A stretch of DNA of 64,000 nucleotides from Aciduricibacillus chroicocephali (GCF_030762805.1 NZ_CP129113.1:356001-420000), one strand, 5' to 3'; shown: positions 1 through 9,180, counted from the first letter of the stretch. Notes: a model not told the origin generated them from the sequence alone. Program-made: numbers and translations.

Positions 1-1
1 C

Positions 2-421
2 CGTTATCGTTGGTCTATATTTCTTCTATTCACGGCTGTATTATTGGTTCTTATGTTTGCGACAATACAAGCTTCACTTATCTGGACTATGCCTGAAAAA
101 CTATTAATTATTATGCCTTTCCTTTTTACAGCCATTATACTTGGAGCGACTATTTATCTTACAATTACAACAGGGCAGGGTGGAAGCAGGATACGAATTG
201 AAGGAGAAACGGCATCTCCGGACAGCCCATATGTAGGGCGAGATGAAGATAAATATTGGAAGTTCGGTTTGTTTTATTTTAATAAAAATGATCCATCGAT
301 ATTCGTTGAGAAACGTTTTGGCATTGGATGGACGAATAACTGGGCACATCCGATTTCATGGTTGTTTATCATTATTGTTATTATACTAGCTGTTGGTCTG
401 CCTCTCTTCCTAGCGCTTTAG
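2..421 (+). CDS. DUF5808-type membrane protein, C-terminal part (partial)
   Basis: The reading frame is open to the left edge of the window, so the gene begins upstream and only the last 139 or so residues are seen. Two hydrophobic segments near the left edge are followed by a soluble stretch with the motif KYWKFGLFYFNKNDPSIFVE and then KRFGIGWTNNWAHP, which I recognise as the DUF5808 signature. A final membrane segment (about 20 residues) ends the protein. In Bacillales this domain is often the tail of a DUF1648-type multi-pass protein. The function is unknown, and the missing N-terminus prevents a firmer call. A Rho-independent terminator follows. Confidence 0.75.
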   Translation, partial: RYRWSIFLLFTAVLLVLMFATIQASLIWTMPEKLLIIMPFLFTAIILGATIYLTITTGQGGSRIRIEGETASPDSPYVGRDEDKYWKFGLFYFNKNDPSIFVEKRFGIGWTNNWAHPISWLFIIIVIILAVGLPLFLAL

Positions 422-434
422 ATTAGAATTATTG

Positions 435-443
435 TGATATAAT
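435..443 (+). promoter_or_regulatory. possible extended -10 element (TGATATAAT)
   Basis: TGATATAAT matches an extended -10 (TG-N-TATAAT) just after the stop codon of the first gene. No good -35 is visible 17 bases upstream. If used, transcripts would meet the hairpin at 455-496 almost at once, before the methyltransferase gene at 516. Confidence 0.3.
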
Positions 444-454
444 ACGATTACGAT

Positions 455-496
455 AAAAGAACAGGATTCCCGCAATCAGGGTTTCCTGTTCTTTTT
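455..496 (+). terminator. Rho-independent terminator
   Basis: A 12-bp stem (AAAAGAACAGGA with TCCTGTTCTTTT) and a T run lie between the first gene and the methyltransferase gene. It should end the upstream transcript. Confidence 0.85.
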
Positions 497-515
497 ACAA
501 AAGGGGCGACGGTCT

Positions 516-1712
516 ATGAGGCAAGTGATTGATCTTCAAGCGGAGAAAAAGGCAACAGCACGCTTTGTGAAGGGGTACCCGCTAATTGAGAAGGATACTG
601 TGCGAAATGAATCGAAACTTAAAGAAGAAGGAAGCATTATTCAGCTTATCGATTCTGAAGGTAAATTCCTTGGCAAAGGGTATTATGGCATACAAAATAA
701 AGGAATTGGCTGGATTTTGACACAAAATCAAAATGAACAGATTGATGAGCCTTTTTTCAATAGAAAAATCTCAGAGGCAGTAGCCAAAAGAAGCAGCTTT
801 TTTAAAGATGAAGAAACGACTGCATTTCGCTTATTCAATGGTGAGGGAGATGGCGTCGGCGGGCTGATCATTGATTACTATGAGGGATTCTGTGTCATTC
901 AGTGGTATAGCGAAGGAATCTATTCTTTCAGAAAAGAGATTCTGTCTGCATTGGAGTCCGTCGTCCATCCAAGCGGCGTTTATGAGAAGAAGCGTTTTGA
1001 ACATGGAGGTAAATATGTAGAGGACCGTGATCATGTACGTGGAGAGGAAGCGCCATCTCCATTGCTCGTTAAGGAAAATGGCAGAACTTATGCAGTCCAT
1101 CTCGATGATGGCGCAATGGTCGGTATTTTCCTGGATCAGCGTGATGTTCGGCAGGCGATTTACATGCATTACGCCCAGCCAGATAGCAAGGTGCTTAATA
1201 CATTCTCATATACCGGAGCTTTTTCCGTACCTGCAGCTTTGGCAGGGGCGCATACGACAAGCGTCGATCTCGCCAAGAGGAGCAGACCGAAGACAATAGA
1301 ACAATTTGAAGTGAACGGTATAGATTCTGAGACGCAAGATATCGTAGTTATGGATGTATTTGACTACTTTAAATATGCACGTAGGAAGGAACTTTCTTTC
1401 GATATGGTAATTCTAGATCCGCCAAGCTTTGCCCGTTCGAAAAAGAGAACATTCAGCACTTCAAAAGACTATCCGGCTTTGCTCAAGGATGCAGCACTCA
1501 TCACAAATGGGGACGGCTATATAATCGCCTCAACAAACAATGCTAGCTTTGGTATGGACAAGTTCAAGAAGTTCATAGCAGAAGGGATGAAGTCTGCCAA
1601 TTTTAATTATAAAATATGTGAGACATTCAGTCTGCCGGATGATTTTACAGTCAATCGGAATTTCCGTGAAGGGAATTATTTGAAGGTAGTTGTATTACAG
1701 AAATTGAGCTAA
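516..1712 (+). CDS. class I SAM-dependent rRNA methyltransferase, RlmI/YwbD type
   Basis: This 398-residue protein has an N-terminal PUA-like RNA-binding part (about residues 1-85) and a C-terminal Rossmann methyltransferase domain. The catalytic-motif region LDPPSFARSKK places Asp301-Pro-Pro where the RlmI family has its motif IV; FSYTGAFSVPA is the SAM-binding motif I. Family members methylate a cytosine (C5) in 23S rRNA. The length fits the family (about 390-400). The ATG at 516 has an AAGGGG ribosome binding site about ten bases upstream. The gene appears monocistronic, flanked by terminators on both sides, and converges on thrB. The exact target nucleotide is inferred from family only. 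Confidence 0.88.
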   Translation: MRQVIDLQAEKKATARFVKGYPLIEKDTVRNESKLKEEGSIIQLIDSEGKFLGKGYYGIQNKGIGWILTQNQNEQIDEPFFNRKISEAVAKRSSFFKDEETTAFRLFNGEGDGVGGLIIDYYEGFCVIQWYSEGIYSFRKEILSALESVVHPSGVYEKKRFEHGGKYVEDRDHVRGEEAPSPLLVKENGRTYAVHLDDGAMVGIFLDQRDVRQAIYMHYAQPDSKVLNTFSYTGAFSVPAALAGAHTTSVDLAKRSRPKTIEQFEVNGIDSETQDIVVMDVFDYFKYARRKELSFDMVILDPPSFARSKKRTFSTSKDYPALLKDAALITNGDGYIIASTNNASFGMDKFKKFIAEGMKSANFNYKICETFSLPDDFTVNRNFREGNYLKVVVLQKLS

Positions 1713-1715
1713 AGC

Positions 1716-1762
1716 AAAAAAGCTGTATCTTCTCCAAGTGACGGAGAAGGTACAGCTTTTTT
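1716..1762. terminator. bidirectional terminator between the methyltransferase gene and thrB
   Basis: AAAAAAGCTGTA and CTTCTCC pair with GGAGAAG and TACAGCTTTTTT, giving a long stem with A and T runs on both sides. It can serve both convergent genes, and it overlaps the thrB stop codon. Confidence 0.9.
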
Positions 1763-2657
1763 AGTCTAAATCTGATACTTGCAGGCCTTCTGTATCGATA
1801 CGAAGAGCTGCAATTTCGTAATCTGGCAATAATGATTGCATTCTGCGAGCAATCTCTTCACCTTTACCGGACGGTGCGAAGGAAATCGTTGTTGGTCCAG
1901 CACCACTAATAACTGTTGCGTATGCACCGAGTTCACGAGCTTCAGGCTTAATCTCATCATAACGTGGAATGAGTCTAGCGCGGTATGTTTCGTGGAAGAG
2001 GTCACGTTCCATCATACGCCCTGCAAGATTGTAATCACCTTTCATGAAAGCGGCGATCATCATGCTGCTGATTGCACTCGCTCTTGTTGCTACCGCACGA
2101 GGGTAGGCATCAGGCAATACTCTGCGTGCATCTTCAGTTTTTAGCTCGAAATCAGGAATGTAGACAATCAGATCCACATCCAGCTCAGGAAGGATCAAGT
2201 AGTCCAGTTCTTGCTCAAACTGGACGGCTGTAATGAAGCCACCAAATAGAGCTGGTGCTACGTTATCTGGATGTCCTTCGATCTGTACGGCGTGTCGCAG
2301 TTTTTGCTCAGCAGTAAGATCTAGTTCTGCAAGTCTGTTCGCTAGCTCAATTCCAGCTATGATAGCGGAAGCGCTACTACCCATACCGCGTGCGAGCGGT
2401 ATTTCTGTATCTACAGAAATACTTGCCGAAGACAATTCTTTACCGTGTTTCGCAGCAATTTTGCTTGCGATTTTAAAAATGAAATGTTCTTCGTGGTTTG
2501 GAACTTCAGGAAGGAGAGGGGAGCGGTGCTTGAACTCCCAGTCCTCTCCTGGTGTCACAGTAAGCGTCAAATAACGTTCAAGCGCGATGCCGACTGAATC
2601 AAAGCCAGGACCGATATTGGCTGAGCTTGCCGGCACTTTAATCATGAAGGGCTTCAT
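1761..2657 (-). CDS. thrB: homoserine kinase
   Basis: ThrB phosphorylates L-homoserine to O-phosphohomoserine, the substrate of threonine synthase. The 298-residue protein is a GHMP kinase: the N-terminal segment [19 protein letters not shown] is typical of the family, and the ATP-binding glycine/serine loop [10 protein letters not shown] lies near residue 90. The length matches other Bacillus ThrB proteins. The ATG overlaps the thrC stop by four bases and there is no good ribosome binding site of its own, so translation is probably coupled. It is the last gene of hom-thrC-thrB. Confidence 0.97.
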   Translation of the reverse strand: MKPFMIKVPASSANIGPGFDSVGIALERYLTLTVTPGEDWEFKHRSPLLPEVPNHEEHFIFKIASKIAAKHGKELSSASISVDTEIPLARGMGSSASAIIAGIELANRLAELDLTAEQKLRHAVQIEGHPDNVAPALFGGFITAVQFEQELDYLILPELDVDLIVYIPDFELKTEDARRVLPDAYPRAVATRASAISSMMIAAFMKGDYNLAGRMMERDLFHETYRARLIPRYDEIKPEARELGAYATVISGAGPTTISFAPSGKGEEIARRMQSLLPDYEIAALRIDTEGLQVSDLD

Positions 2658-3727
2658 GGTCTTGCCGCCGTTACAGCTTTCTCGATATAGTCAGAAATGA
2701 TTTTTTCGTCATTTGGCAAAGAGACAGGATCGACTTTCAGGTGATTGACAGCTGTCTCAGGGTCTTTCAGCCCGTTTCCTGTAAGAACGGCAACTACTTT
2801 GCTGCCTTTCGCAATTGTGCCTTCTTTGACTTGCTGGATAACACCTGCAATGGAAGCGCAAGAGCCTGGTTCAGCAAAGATGCCTTCTCTTGCTGGCAGG
2901 AGCTTGTGCGCGGCAAGGATTTCATCGTCAGAAACTGAGCCGATGCGGCCGTTTGATTCATCACGTGCTGCAACTGCAAGCTTCCAGCTGGCAGGATTTC
3001 CGATACGGATTGCAGTTGCCACTGTTTCCGGCTCTGCAATAATTCTATCCTGAACAATTGCTGCTGCGCCTTCTGCTTCGAAACCGAACATTTTTGGCAG
3101 ACCTGTTTGCTTAGCGTCGTTGAACTCCTTGAAGCCTTTCCAGTACGCGCTGATGTTTCCGGCGTTTCCGACTGGAATGCAGAGATAATCTGGTGCCTTA
3201 CCGCCAAGTTGTTCAATGATTTCGAAGGCGGCTGTTTTTTGCCCTTCCAAGCGGTAAGGGTTCACTGAGTTTACAAGAGTAATTGGAAGCTTTTCACTTA
3301 CGTTCTTAACGATGCGGAGAGCATCGTCGAAGTTGCCATCAATTTCAACAATTTCAGCACCGAGCATAATTGCTTGTGCCAATTTGCCGAGTGCGACTTT
3401 CCCTTTTGGAATGACGATGATTGCATTCATGCCTGCTTTTGCTGCATATGCTGCGGCTGCGGCTGACGTATTACCAGTAGATGCACAAATGACAGTTGAA
3501 CTGCCGTCTTCCTTTGCTTTGGCTACTGCCATGACCATGCCGCGGTCTTTAAAGGAACCTGTTGGGTTGGCCCCTTCGACTTTTCCGTATAATTCAATGC
3601 CCAGTTCTTCAGAAAGATGCGGGAAGTGAATGAGCGGCGTATTGCCCTCATGAAGTGTCAATCTAGGTGTCTTGCTGGTTACAGGCAGATATTCTTCAAA
3701 GTGATTGATCAGACCAGTCCAGTTCAT
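2654..3727 (-). CDS. thrC: threonine synthase
   Basis: ThrC converts O-phosphohomoserine to L-threonine with pyridoxal phosphate. The 357-residue protein carries the PLP-lysine motif TGSFKDRGM (Lys60) and the phosphate-binding loop PVGNAGNI further on. The length is typical of the short Bacillus class (about 350), without the N-terminal extension of plant-type enzymes. The ATG overlaps the hom stop by four bases, with GAAGGAGAG upstream inside hom. It is the second gene of the threonine operon. Confidence 0.97.
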   Translation of the reverse strand: MNWTGLINHFEEYLPVTSKTPRLTLHEGNTPLIHFPHLSEELGIELYGKVEGANPTGSFKDRGMVMAVAKAKEDGSSTVICASTGNTSAAAAAYAAKAGMNAIIVIPKGKVALGKLAQAIMLGAEIVEIDGNFDDALRIVKNVSEKLPITLVNSVNPYRLEGQKTAAFEIIEQLGGKAPDYLCIPVGNAGNISAYWKGFKEFNDAKQTGLPKMFGFEAEGAAAIVQDRIIAEPETVATAIRIGNPASWKLAVAARDESNGRIGSVSDDEILAAHKLLPAREGIFAEPGSCASIAGVIQQVKEGTIAKGSKVVAVLTGNGLKDPETAVNHLKVDPVSLPNDEKIISDYIEKAVTAARP

Positions 3728-5028
3728 TGGGCAATCTCTCCTTCTACGCGGTAGTAGCTTTTTACAGTTTCAACGACATTCAAGTTCTCAAGTTCGCCAA
3801 GCGCCTTCTGGAATTTATCTAGAGAAGTCTTGTGTGTAACAAGAATGATCTCTGCAAGTTCCTGCTGCTGTTTGCGAGGTGTTTGCAAAATCTTCTCGAA
3901 GCTAATACCAATTTCATTGAATAGCTGGGAAATATTTGCGAATGCACCAACTTCGTCTTTCACATGAAGACGAACATAATATTGGCTGTAGCTATGAGTA
4001 GGCGGTGTAAGTTGCTTCTTGAAGCGCGGCTTGATGAAACGACGGCCGTTTACACCTAGGCGCATGTTCTTTATAACAGCAACTACGTCTGACATTACAG
4101 CAGTAGCGGTTGGCAGGCTGCCGGCGCCAGGACCATAAAACATTGTTTCACCGACTGCTTCACCATTTACGTATACGGCATTGAATTCATTCTCAACACC
4201 TGCAAGCGGATGGCTCTCAGCAAGGAAAGTAGGCTGTACGCTTACTTCAACTTGCTCATTCTCAAAGCTTGCAAAGCCGATCAGCTTCATTACATAGCCA
4301 AGCTTCTGGCCGTATTCAAGGTCGGAAAGTGCAATATTGGAGATGCCGCGAACTTCGACATCTTCCAGATCGAAGTCTGTAAGGAATGCAAGACGGGCAA
4401 GAATGACCATTTTACGTGCCGCATCCAGACCTTCTACATCTGAAGTCGGATCAGCTTCTGCAAAGCCGAGTTCCTGAGCCTGTTTCAATGCTGTATCGTA
4501 CGGCATGCCTTCCTTATCCATCTTCGTCATGATATAGTTGGTTGTGCCGTTGACGATACCCATTACCTGATTGATACGGTCTGAAACAAGACCATCGGAT
4601 AATGTACGTAGGAGCGGAATACCGCCGCCAACACTTGCTTCATAATAAAGATCGCAATTGTTCTTGCCGGCTGCATCTTCAAGTTCGGGGCCATGCAAGG
4701 CGATCAAGTCTTTGTTCGCAGTGATTACATGTTTTCCGTTTTCGAATGCTTTCAATATGTATTGGCGTGTTTCTTCAATACCGCCCATAACTTCGACGAT
4801 GACATCGATATTAGGATCATCGATTACGTCTGTCGCAGAGGTTGTCAGAACAGCAGGGTCGATGTCTTTCTTGCGTGCCTTTTCAAGGTCGCGCACAAGA
4901 ACACGTCCGACGCTTACACTGCACCCTAGCTGGTGCACAAGCTCTTCCTGGTGGTTGTTAATGATCTGGATAACCCCAGAACCAACAACTCCTAGGCCGA
5001 GCAGACCGACTGATATATTTTCTTTCAC
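3724..5028 (-). CDS. hom: homoserine dehydrogenase
   Basis: Hom reduces aspartate semialdehyde to homoserine, the branch point to Thr and Met. An N-terminal Rossmann motif ([12 protein letters not shown]), the catalytic middle domain ([14 protein letters not shown], then [15 protein letters not shown]) and a C-terminal ACT domain (about the last 80 residues, for threonine feedback) are all present. A longer frame begins with GTG at 5037, but the ribosome binding site GAGGTGG overlaps that codon; the GTG at 5028 lies at correct spacing, so I chose it (434 residues). It heads hom-thrC-thrB. I found no clear promoter or riboswitch in the 196-base gap to the divergent phosphatase gene, only a short inverted repeat TTGAC-N6-GTCAA at 5144-5159. 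Confidence 0.96.
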   Translation of the reverse strand: MKENISVGLLGLGVVGSGVIQIINNHQEELVHQLGCSVSVGRVLVRDLEKARKKDIDPAVLTTSATDVIDDPNIDVIVEVMGGIEETRQYILKAFENGKHVITANKDLIALHGPELEDAAGKNNCDLYYEASVGGGIPLLRTLSDGLVSDRINQVMGIVNGTTNYIMTKMDKEGMPYDTALKQAQELGFAEADPTSDVEGLDAARKMVILARLAFLTDFDLEDVEVRGISNIALSDLEYGQKLGYVMKLIGFASFENEQVEVSVQPTFLAESHPLAGVENEFNAVYVNGEAVGETMFYGPGAGSLPTATAVMSDVVAVIKNMRLGVNGRRFIKPRFKKQLTPPTHSYSQYYVRLHVKDEVGAFANISQLFNEIGISFEKILQTPRKQQQELAEIILVTHKTSLDKFQKALGELENLNVVETVKSYYRVEGEIAQ

Positions 5029-5224
5029 GTACGCCACCTCATTTTATAGTCCTTTTTGGAGCAAATCCGATAGAGGATTCGCTGATGCTTAATAGCCATT
5101 ATAAACATGAATAGCCTGATATTTCAATAGTTTTCGGAAGTGATTGACTATTTGGTCAAATACACTGATGCAGTTTTCCCATTTTGTTGTTAATATGGAA
5201 GTATTATAGAAAGGATGTTGGAAA

Positions 5225-5692
5225 ATGGTCAAAGTTGTTTTTGTCTGTTTGGGTAATATTTGCCGCTCGCCAATGGCAGAGGGGATTTTCCGTGATCTCG
5301 TAAAGAAAGAAGGATTGCAGGAGAAGATTTCTGTTGATTCTGCAGGAACTTCAGATTGGCATATCGGAGAGGAGCCGCATAAAGGAACACTCGGTATTTT
5401 TGAGAAATACGGCATTTCCGGAGAAGGCTTGAAAGCACGTCAATATGTACAAGAGGATTTGGAGAACTTCGATTATATTATCGCAATGGACACATCTAAT
5501 ATTGAGAACATGGAAGCGATCCAAGGCAGCAAATCTGAGAAGTTGATCCGCTTGCTTGATCTGCTGGAAGAAGAGAATAAAGACGTACCGGATCCTTACT
5601 TTACAGGTGATTTTGAGGAAACGTATCGACTTGTTACTGCAGGGTGCAGAGAATTATTGAATAAGATTAAAAGAGAGAACAACCTCAATTAA
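5225..5692 (+). CDS. low-molecular-weight protein-tyrosine-phosphatase, YfkJ-like
   Basis: The 155-residue protein starts with the phosphatase P-loop VCLGNICRSP, giving the CX5R signature Cys8 to Arg14. The general-acid aspartate lies in VPDPYF near residue 120. This is the arsenate-reductase-like LMW-PTP fold that removes phosphate from phosphotyrosine (or phosphoarginine in some relatives). YfkJ of B. subtilis has the same size. GAAAGGATG precedes the ATG. A DedA membrane protein follows 35 bases downstream on the same strand and is probably cotranscribed. The substrate cannot be read from sequence. Confidence 0.92.
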   Translation: MVKVVFVCLGNICRSPMAEGIFRDLVKKEGLQEKISVDSAGTSDWHIGEEPHKGTLGIFEKYGISGEGLKARQYVQEDLENFDYIIAMDTSNIENMEAIQGSKSEKLIRLLDLLEEENKDVPDPYFTGDFEETYRLVTAGCRELLNKIKRENNLN

Positions 5693-5727
5693 AGACAGAT
5701 GCAGCAAAACCAGGGGGAGGCATTGCA

Positions 5728-6330
5728 ATGCAGCAGTGGCATGAGTTGATTGCCCAGTATGGCTATATTTCCATCATTTTCATTCTAGGCATTGGGATTG
5801 TCGGCTTGCCAGTTCCTGACGAAGTGCTTTTAACGTATTTAGGCTATTTGACATCAGATGGGGATATGTATTTTATCCCTGCTTTTCTTTGTTCTTTAGC
5901 AGGAGCAATCTGTGGAATTTCAATTAGCTATATTCTTGGAAGCAAGCTTGGCGAACCGTTTCTGAAGAAGTACGGACCGAAGTTATTTATAAAGGAAGAG
6001 ACTGTTCGGAAAACGCGTAAATTGTTTGGCAAATATGGTGCTTTTGTTCTTATATTTTGCTATTTTATCCCAGGTGTACGCCATGTAGCTGCCTATGTTG
6101 CCGGAGTCACTTCTTATTCGTATAAAAGATTTGCTGCAGTTGCCTATTTTGGTGCCGTTGCGTGGGTGACAGCATTTCTAGTGCTTGGCAATCGCCTTGG
6201 AAGCCACTGGAACTTGATTGCCCGACATCTGCATCAGTATATGTGGGGAATGTTGCTGCTTGGGGTGATCAGTATAGGCCTCGTTTTTCTATTTAAAAAG
6301 GCCGCCCTGTATAGACGAAAGCAGACATAG
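5728..6330 (+). CDS. DedA family membrane protein
   Basis: The 200-residue protein has several membrane segments and the DedA (SNARE-associated/VTT) hallmarks: an acidic GLPVPDEVLL segment early in the protein, a GSKLGEPFLKKYG stretch, and the arginine motif FIPGVRHVAAYVAG. DedA proteins are flippase-like and help recycle lipid carriers or phospholipids. The ATG has GGGGGAGG about eight bases upstream. It follows the phosphatase gene closely and converges on psd. A role in lipid handling fits the neighbouring psd and pssA, but that link is inference. Confidence 0.9.
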   Translation: MQQWHELIAQYGYISIIFILGIGIVGLPVPDEVLLTYLGYLTSDGDMYFIPAFLCSLAGAICGISISYILGSKLGEPFLKKYGPKLFIKEETVRKTRKLFGKYGAFVLIFCYFIPGVRHVAAYVAGVTSYSYKRFAAVAYFGAVAWVTAFLVLGNRLGSHWNLIARHLHQYMWGMLLLGVISIGLVFLFKKAALYRRKQT

Positions 6331-6350
6331 CTGTTAATTGCCATGTCTGC
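6321..6350. terminator. hairpin spanning the convergent stops of the DedA gene and psd
   Basis: GCAGACAT pairs with ATGTCTGC across a 14-base loop, covering both stop codons. There is no T run on either side, so it is only a possible terminator or transcript-end stabiliser. Confidence 0.35.
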
Positions 6351-7113
6351 CGATAATTTGTCCCATACATATTTCTTGAAGGGGATGAATTTCCGGGATG
6401 AATCGGCTCTCTTTATCGAAGAAGAGGATGACAGTGGAACCGAAGGAAAAATAACCGGCTTCATCTCCTTTATTAAATTTGGAATTGCTGTTTGTTAGAA
6501 CGATGCTGTTAATATTCAGAGCACCTACTTTGACGAGCGCGGTTCGGCCAAAGGATGAAACAAGTTCGGTGATGATTCGGTAATTTGTCGAAAAAGGCTT
6601 GTCTCCAAATTTTTCGCCAAGAGCATTTACTGGATAAGACTGCTCTCCAATCGCCCAGCGCTTACAGACTTCTCCGTTCACAGGATAATGAATTCTGTGG
6701 TAATGGGAAGGTGATAGATAGATTACAATGTAGTCTCCGCCTCTGAAACGGTTTGCAGTCTTATCGTCGCCAAGTAATTCATCGAGTTTGTATAATTGCT
6801 CTTTAATGTAGAAGTTATGATTCATATTCACTTTTCCGAATGTCTGTATGACACCGTCGACAGGTGAGATAATCGTATCAGGCTGATCGTCAATAGGGCG
6901 TGCCCCTTCGATGAGTCTGCGTGTGAATAGATCGTGTATAGACTGGTAGGATTTTATAGGTCTCTCCATTTCATTCTCATTAAGGCGAAACACTCTTGCA
7001 AACGGACGTACGAGTGGTTTACTCACTGGTGATTTTGAAAAATTGCGAAGAAGGCTAGAAGCCATTGGATTGCCAGTTAATTCGACAAATTTCTTAAAAA
7101 AAGATTTCATCAT
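6334..7113 (-). CDS. psd: phosphatidylserine decarboxylase
   Basis: Psd converts phosphatidylserine to phosphatidylethanolamine at the membrane. The family motifs are visible: SPVDGVIQTFGKV, YLSPSHYHRIHYPV with its catalytic histidines, and the C-terminal self-cleavage site YFSFGSTVILFF, where FGST replaces the LGST seen in Proteobacteria and gives the pyruvoyl serine. FGST is also my recollection of the Bacillus form. The frame is open to an ATG at 7137. Homology starts at about KSFFKKFVELTG, so I place the start at the ATG at 7113 (259 residues), with AAAAGG as a weak ribosome binding site; the exact start is uncertain. It is divergent from pssA, which makes its substrate. Confidence 0.93.
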   Translation of the reverse strand: MMKSFFKKFVELTGNPMASSLLRNFSKSPVSKPLVRPFARVFRLNENEMERPIKSYQSIHDLFTRRLIEGARPIDDQPDTIISPVDGVIQTFGKVNMNHNFYIKEQLYKLDELLGDDKTANRFRGGDYIVIYLSPSHYHRIHYPVNGEVCKRWAIGEQSYPVNALGEKFGDKPFSTNYRIITELVSSFGRTALVKVGALNINSIVLTNSNSKFNKGDEAGYFSFGSTVILFFDKESRFIPEIHPLQEICMGQIIGRHGN

Positions 7114-7177
7114 GATTGAAACACAGCCTTTTCTCATGGGATTGTCGAGTGATAGAATCTATGAAGGGAGTGGTTGG

Positions 7178-7711
7178 ATGTTTTTAACGAGACTATTTGA
7201 TTATACAAGACTGAAAGCGCATCTGGCGAACGGAATTACTTTAATGAACTTAAGTTGTGGCGTCATTTCAATCATGTTCATTATTAGAGGGGCGGCACAT
7301 CTCGGTGTATTATTCATCATGCTTGCTGCCATCTTTGACCGCTTTGATGGAAAAGTGGCTCGCAAATATAATATAGAATCGGATTTTGGCAAGGAACTTG
7401 ATTCATTATGTGATCTTGTATCATTTGGTGTTGCGCCTGCTATGCTCATTTACCAGGCTTCCTTAAGTTCAATGCCACATGTCGGTTTTACATTGACTGT
7501 TCTCTTTATCGTTTGTGGATCGGTTCGACTTGCCAGATACAATATTAAGGAATTTGATGGCGTCTTTTACGGGGTGCCAATCACTGCTGCCGGATTTATC
7601 ATGGCGCTCGCGTTTTTCCTTGTACCATTTGTACCGACACTATTCTTTGTTTTGTTAGAGTCTGTGTTGACAGTTTCTATGATCAGCAATATCCGCATTG
7701 CTAAAATGTGA
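7178..7711 (+). CDS. pssA: CDP-diacylglycerol-serine O-phosphatidyltransferase
   Basis: PssA makes phosphatidylserine from CDP-diacylglycerol and serine. The CDP-alcohol phosphotransferase signature DG-x2-AR-x8-G-x3-D-x3-D is complete, starting at Asp57. About six membrane segments follow the usual pattern. An upstream frame extends to 7043 inside psd, but the ATG at 7178 has GGGAG at correct spacing and gives 177 residues, the size of B. subtilis PssA. It is transcribed away from psd across a gap of only about 65 bases, so the two genes of the phosphatidylethanolamine pathway share one short control region. Confidence 0.95.
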   Translation: MFLTRLFDYTRLKAHLANGITLMNLSCGVISIMFIIRGAAHLGVLFIMLAAIFDRFDGKVARKYNIESDFGKELDSLCDLVSFGVAPAMLIYQASLSSMPHVGFTLTVLFIVCGSVRLARYNIKEFDGVFYGVPITAAGFIMALAFFLVPFVPTLFFVLLESVLTVSMISNIRIAKM

Positions 7712-7759
7712 GAAAAGGCATCTCCTTCTGCTTAAGTGCAGAGGGAGATGCCTTTTCTC
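7710..7759. terminator. bidirectional terminator between pssA and the MFS exporter gene
   Basis: GAGAAAAGGCATCTCC pairs perfectly with GGAGATGCCTTTTCTC (16 bp). It overlaps the pssA stop and serves the convergent MFS gene too. Confidence 0.85.
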
Positions 7760-8918
7760 ATACAATTGATGATGCAGCTGCTTTGCTTCTTTTCATTGAA
7801 ACAAAAGCGCAAATCAGTGCAATAATTGCCAGACAGCCTCCAGCGAGAGGAGCTTGAATAAGTGCTGCTTCTTTAACAACAATACTACCGACAAAAGAAC
7901 CAAAAGCTATTCCAAAATGCAAAGCTGAATTATTTAGACTTTGCTGAATCGCTGCTGTTTCCGGTGAGGCCTCAATCAAATAACTTTGCACAGCTGGCGT
8001 AATGGACCAGCTCATCATGCCCCAAATGATAAGGATCATCATGAAGGCAGGTATTGAAGTAAATGTCATAGGCAGCAGGAAAAGCGCACTGGTAAAAATG
8101 ACAATGACAGTGAGTATGATTTTTCGTGAGCCGAAGCGGTCTGTCATTAAACCGCTCAAGCCTCCTCCTGAGACAGCAGCCACCCCGAATACGAAGTAAA
8201 CAATACTTGTCCAGGTGCCATTAAAGTGCAAGTATGTTTTGACAAGCGGTGTGAGATAAGCATAGACTGCCAAATGCCCTGATAAATAGAAAAACATAGC
8301 GAGCTGAATGAAGAAGATCGGTCGGTTACGTAATGTCTGCAACTGTTCACGTAAAGGCACAGCGGGTGTTGGTGCAATTTTTCTAAGTGTGAGATAGACG
8401 CCGACCATTACAATTGCAGTTAGCAGCGCAATCATGATAAATGGTGCTCTCCAGCCGAATGAATTCCCAATCAGCAAGCCAATCGGAACACCAAGAACGA
8501 GAGAAGCGCTTGTACCCATTATGACAAGTCCAATGGCGCGCCCGGTATATTTCTTATCCACTACAGCAGGTGCTAGAACCATGCAAAGTACAGCTAGAAG
8601 TGCACCTGAAAGGGCTGATATGATACGAGCGATAAAGAGCATTGTGAAGTTCTCACTTGCAACAGCGATAAGGTTACTAATAAGGAATAGAGAAAGCGCT
8701 CCAAGCATGAGCCGTTTTCGTTCAATTCGCGCTGTAAAGAGCATGAGAAGAGGAGCCCCAATAGCGAAAACAAGTGAAAAAACAGTAATTAGCAGGCCGG
8801 CCTTGCTGATGGATACTTCCAAATCGATGGCGATCAGATCAAGAATTCCTCCGATGATCAATTCCGCCATCCCCACTACGAAAGAAACTATTGTAAGCAG
8901 ATAAACCTGTTTATTCAT
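7758..8918 (-). CDS. MFS efflux transporter, PbuE/AraJ-like (DHA1)
   Basis: This 386-residue protein has about twelve hydrophobic segments. Its landmarks closely resemble the purine-base exporter PbuE of B. subtilis: AELIIGGIL in TM1, ARIERKRLML, SASLVLGVPIG, PLREQLQTLRNRP in the central loop, and AVQSYLIEASPE in the C-terminal half. The loop motif GLMTDRFGSRKI is the MFS motif A copy. It probably exports a small molecule by proton antiport; purines are a possibility but not shown. The ATG has GAGAGG eight bases upstream. No purine riboswitch is present; instead palindromes cover its promoter (8942-8983). Confidence 0.88.
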   Translation of the reverse strand: MNKQVYLLTIVSFVVGMAELIIGGILDLIAIDLEVSISKAGLLITVFSLVFAIGAPLLMLFTARIERKRLMLGALSLFLISNLIAVASENFTMLFIARIISALSGALLAVLCMVLAPAVVDKKYTGRAIGLVIMGTSASLVLGVPIGLLIGNSFGWRAPFIMIALLTAIVMVGVYLTLRKIAPTPAVPLREQLQTLRNRPIFFIQLAMFFYLSGHLAVYAYLTPLVKTYLHFNGTWTSIVYFVFGVAAVSGGGLSGLMTDRFGSRKIILTVIVIFTSALFLLPMTFTSIPAFMMILIIWGMMSWSITPAVQSYLIEASPETAAIQQSLNNSALHFGIAFGSFVGSIVVKEAALIQAPLAGGCLAIIALICAFVSMKRSKAAASSIV

Positions 8919-8941
8919 TAGAAAATCCTCTCGAAATCATA

Positions 8942-8954
8942 TGTACACTGTATA
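8942..8954. promoter_or_regulatory. second palindrome with the same core, at the transcription start
   Basis: TACACTGTA lies at 8944-8952 and shares the core ACACTGT (reverse complement ACAGTGT) with the palindrome centred 28 bases away at 8976. Its centre coincides with the expected transcription start. Confidence 0.45.
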
Positions 8955-8983
8955 AATATATATTAATGTTGAACAGTGTTCAA
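8955..8983 (-). promoter_or_regulatory. sigma-A promoter of the MFS exporter gene
   Basis: On the minus strand TTGAAC (8983-8978) and TATATT (8960-8955) are separated by exactly 17 bases. The expected start of transcription, near 8948, falls inside a second palindrome. Confidence 0.65.
8969..8983. promoter_or_regulatory. perfect 15-bp palindrome over the -35 box (operator candidate)
   Basis: TTGAACAGTGTTCAA is a perfect palindrome around a central G. It covers the -35 hexamer of the MFS exporter promoter, as repressor sites of TetR-type regulators commonly do. The regulator is not encoded next to it. Confidence 0.6.
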
Positions 8984-9127
8984 GGTTATTAATGCTAAGT
9001 TATTCCAATTTTAATAAATAGTTTTTTAACTCACCTTTTGTTTGGTTAATTTCCAATCTTAATAAGAATAATGATTGCTCTTACTTGAATAGGGTGAATT
9101 TCCCAGAGTGAATTATAGAGTTAATTG

Positions 9128-9142
9128 TGAGACAGTGTCTAA
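9128..9142. promoter_or_regulatory. third ACAGTGT-core palindrome, between the MFS and yisP-like genes
   Basis: TGAGACAGTGTCTAA contains the perfect 11-bp palindrome AGACAGTGTCT and the same ACAGTGT core as the two sites near 8948 and 8976. It sits 128 bases upstream of the yisP-like start, in the 350-base gap between divergent genes. Confidence 0.4.
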
Positions 9143-9180
9143 ACTTTCCTTATGAATTCACTTGTTTAATTGTAAACATG

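Noticed and set aside
5144-5159. TTGACTATTTGGTCAA as back-to-back -35 boxes for hom and the phosphatase gene.
   Set aside because: No -10 hexamer at 16-18 bases on either strand.
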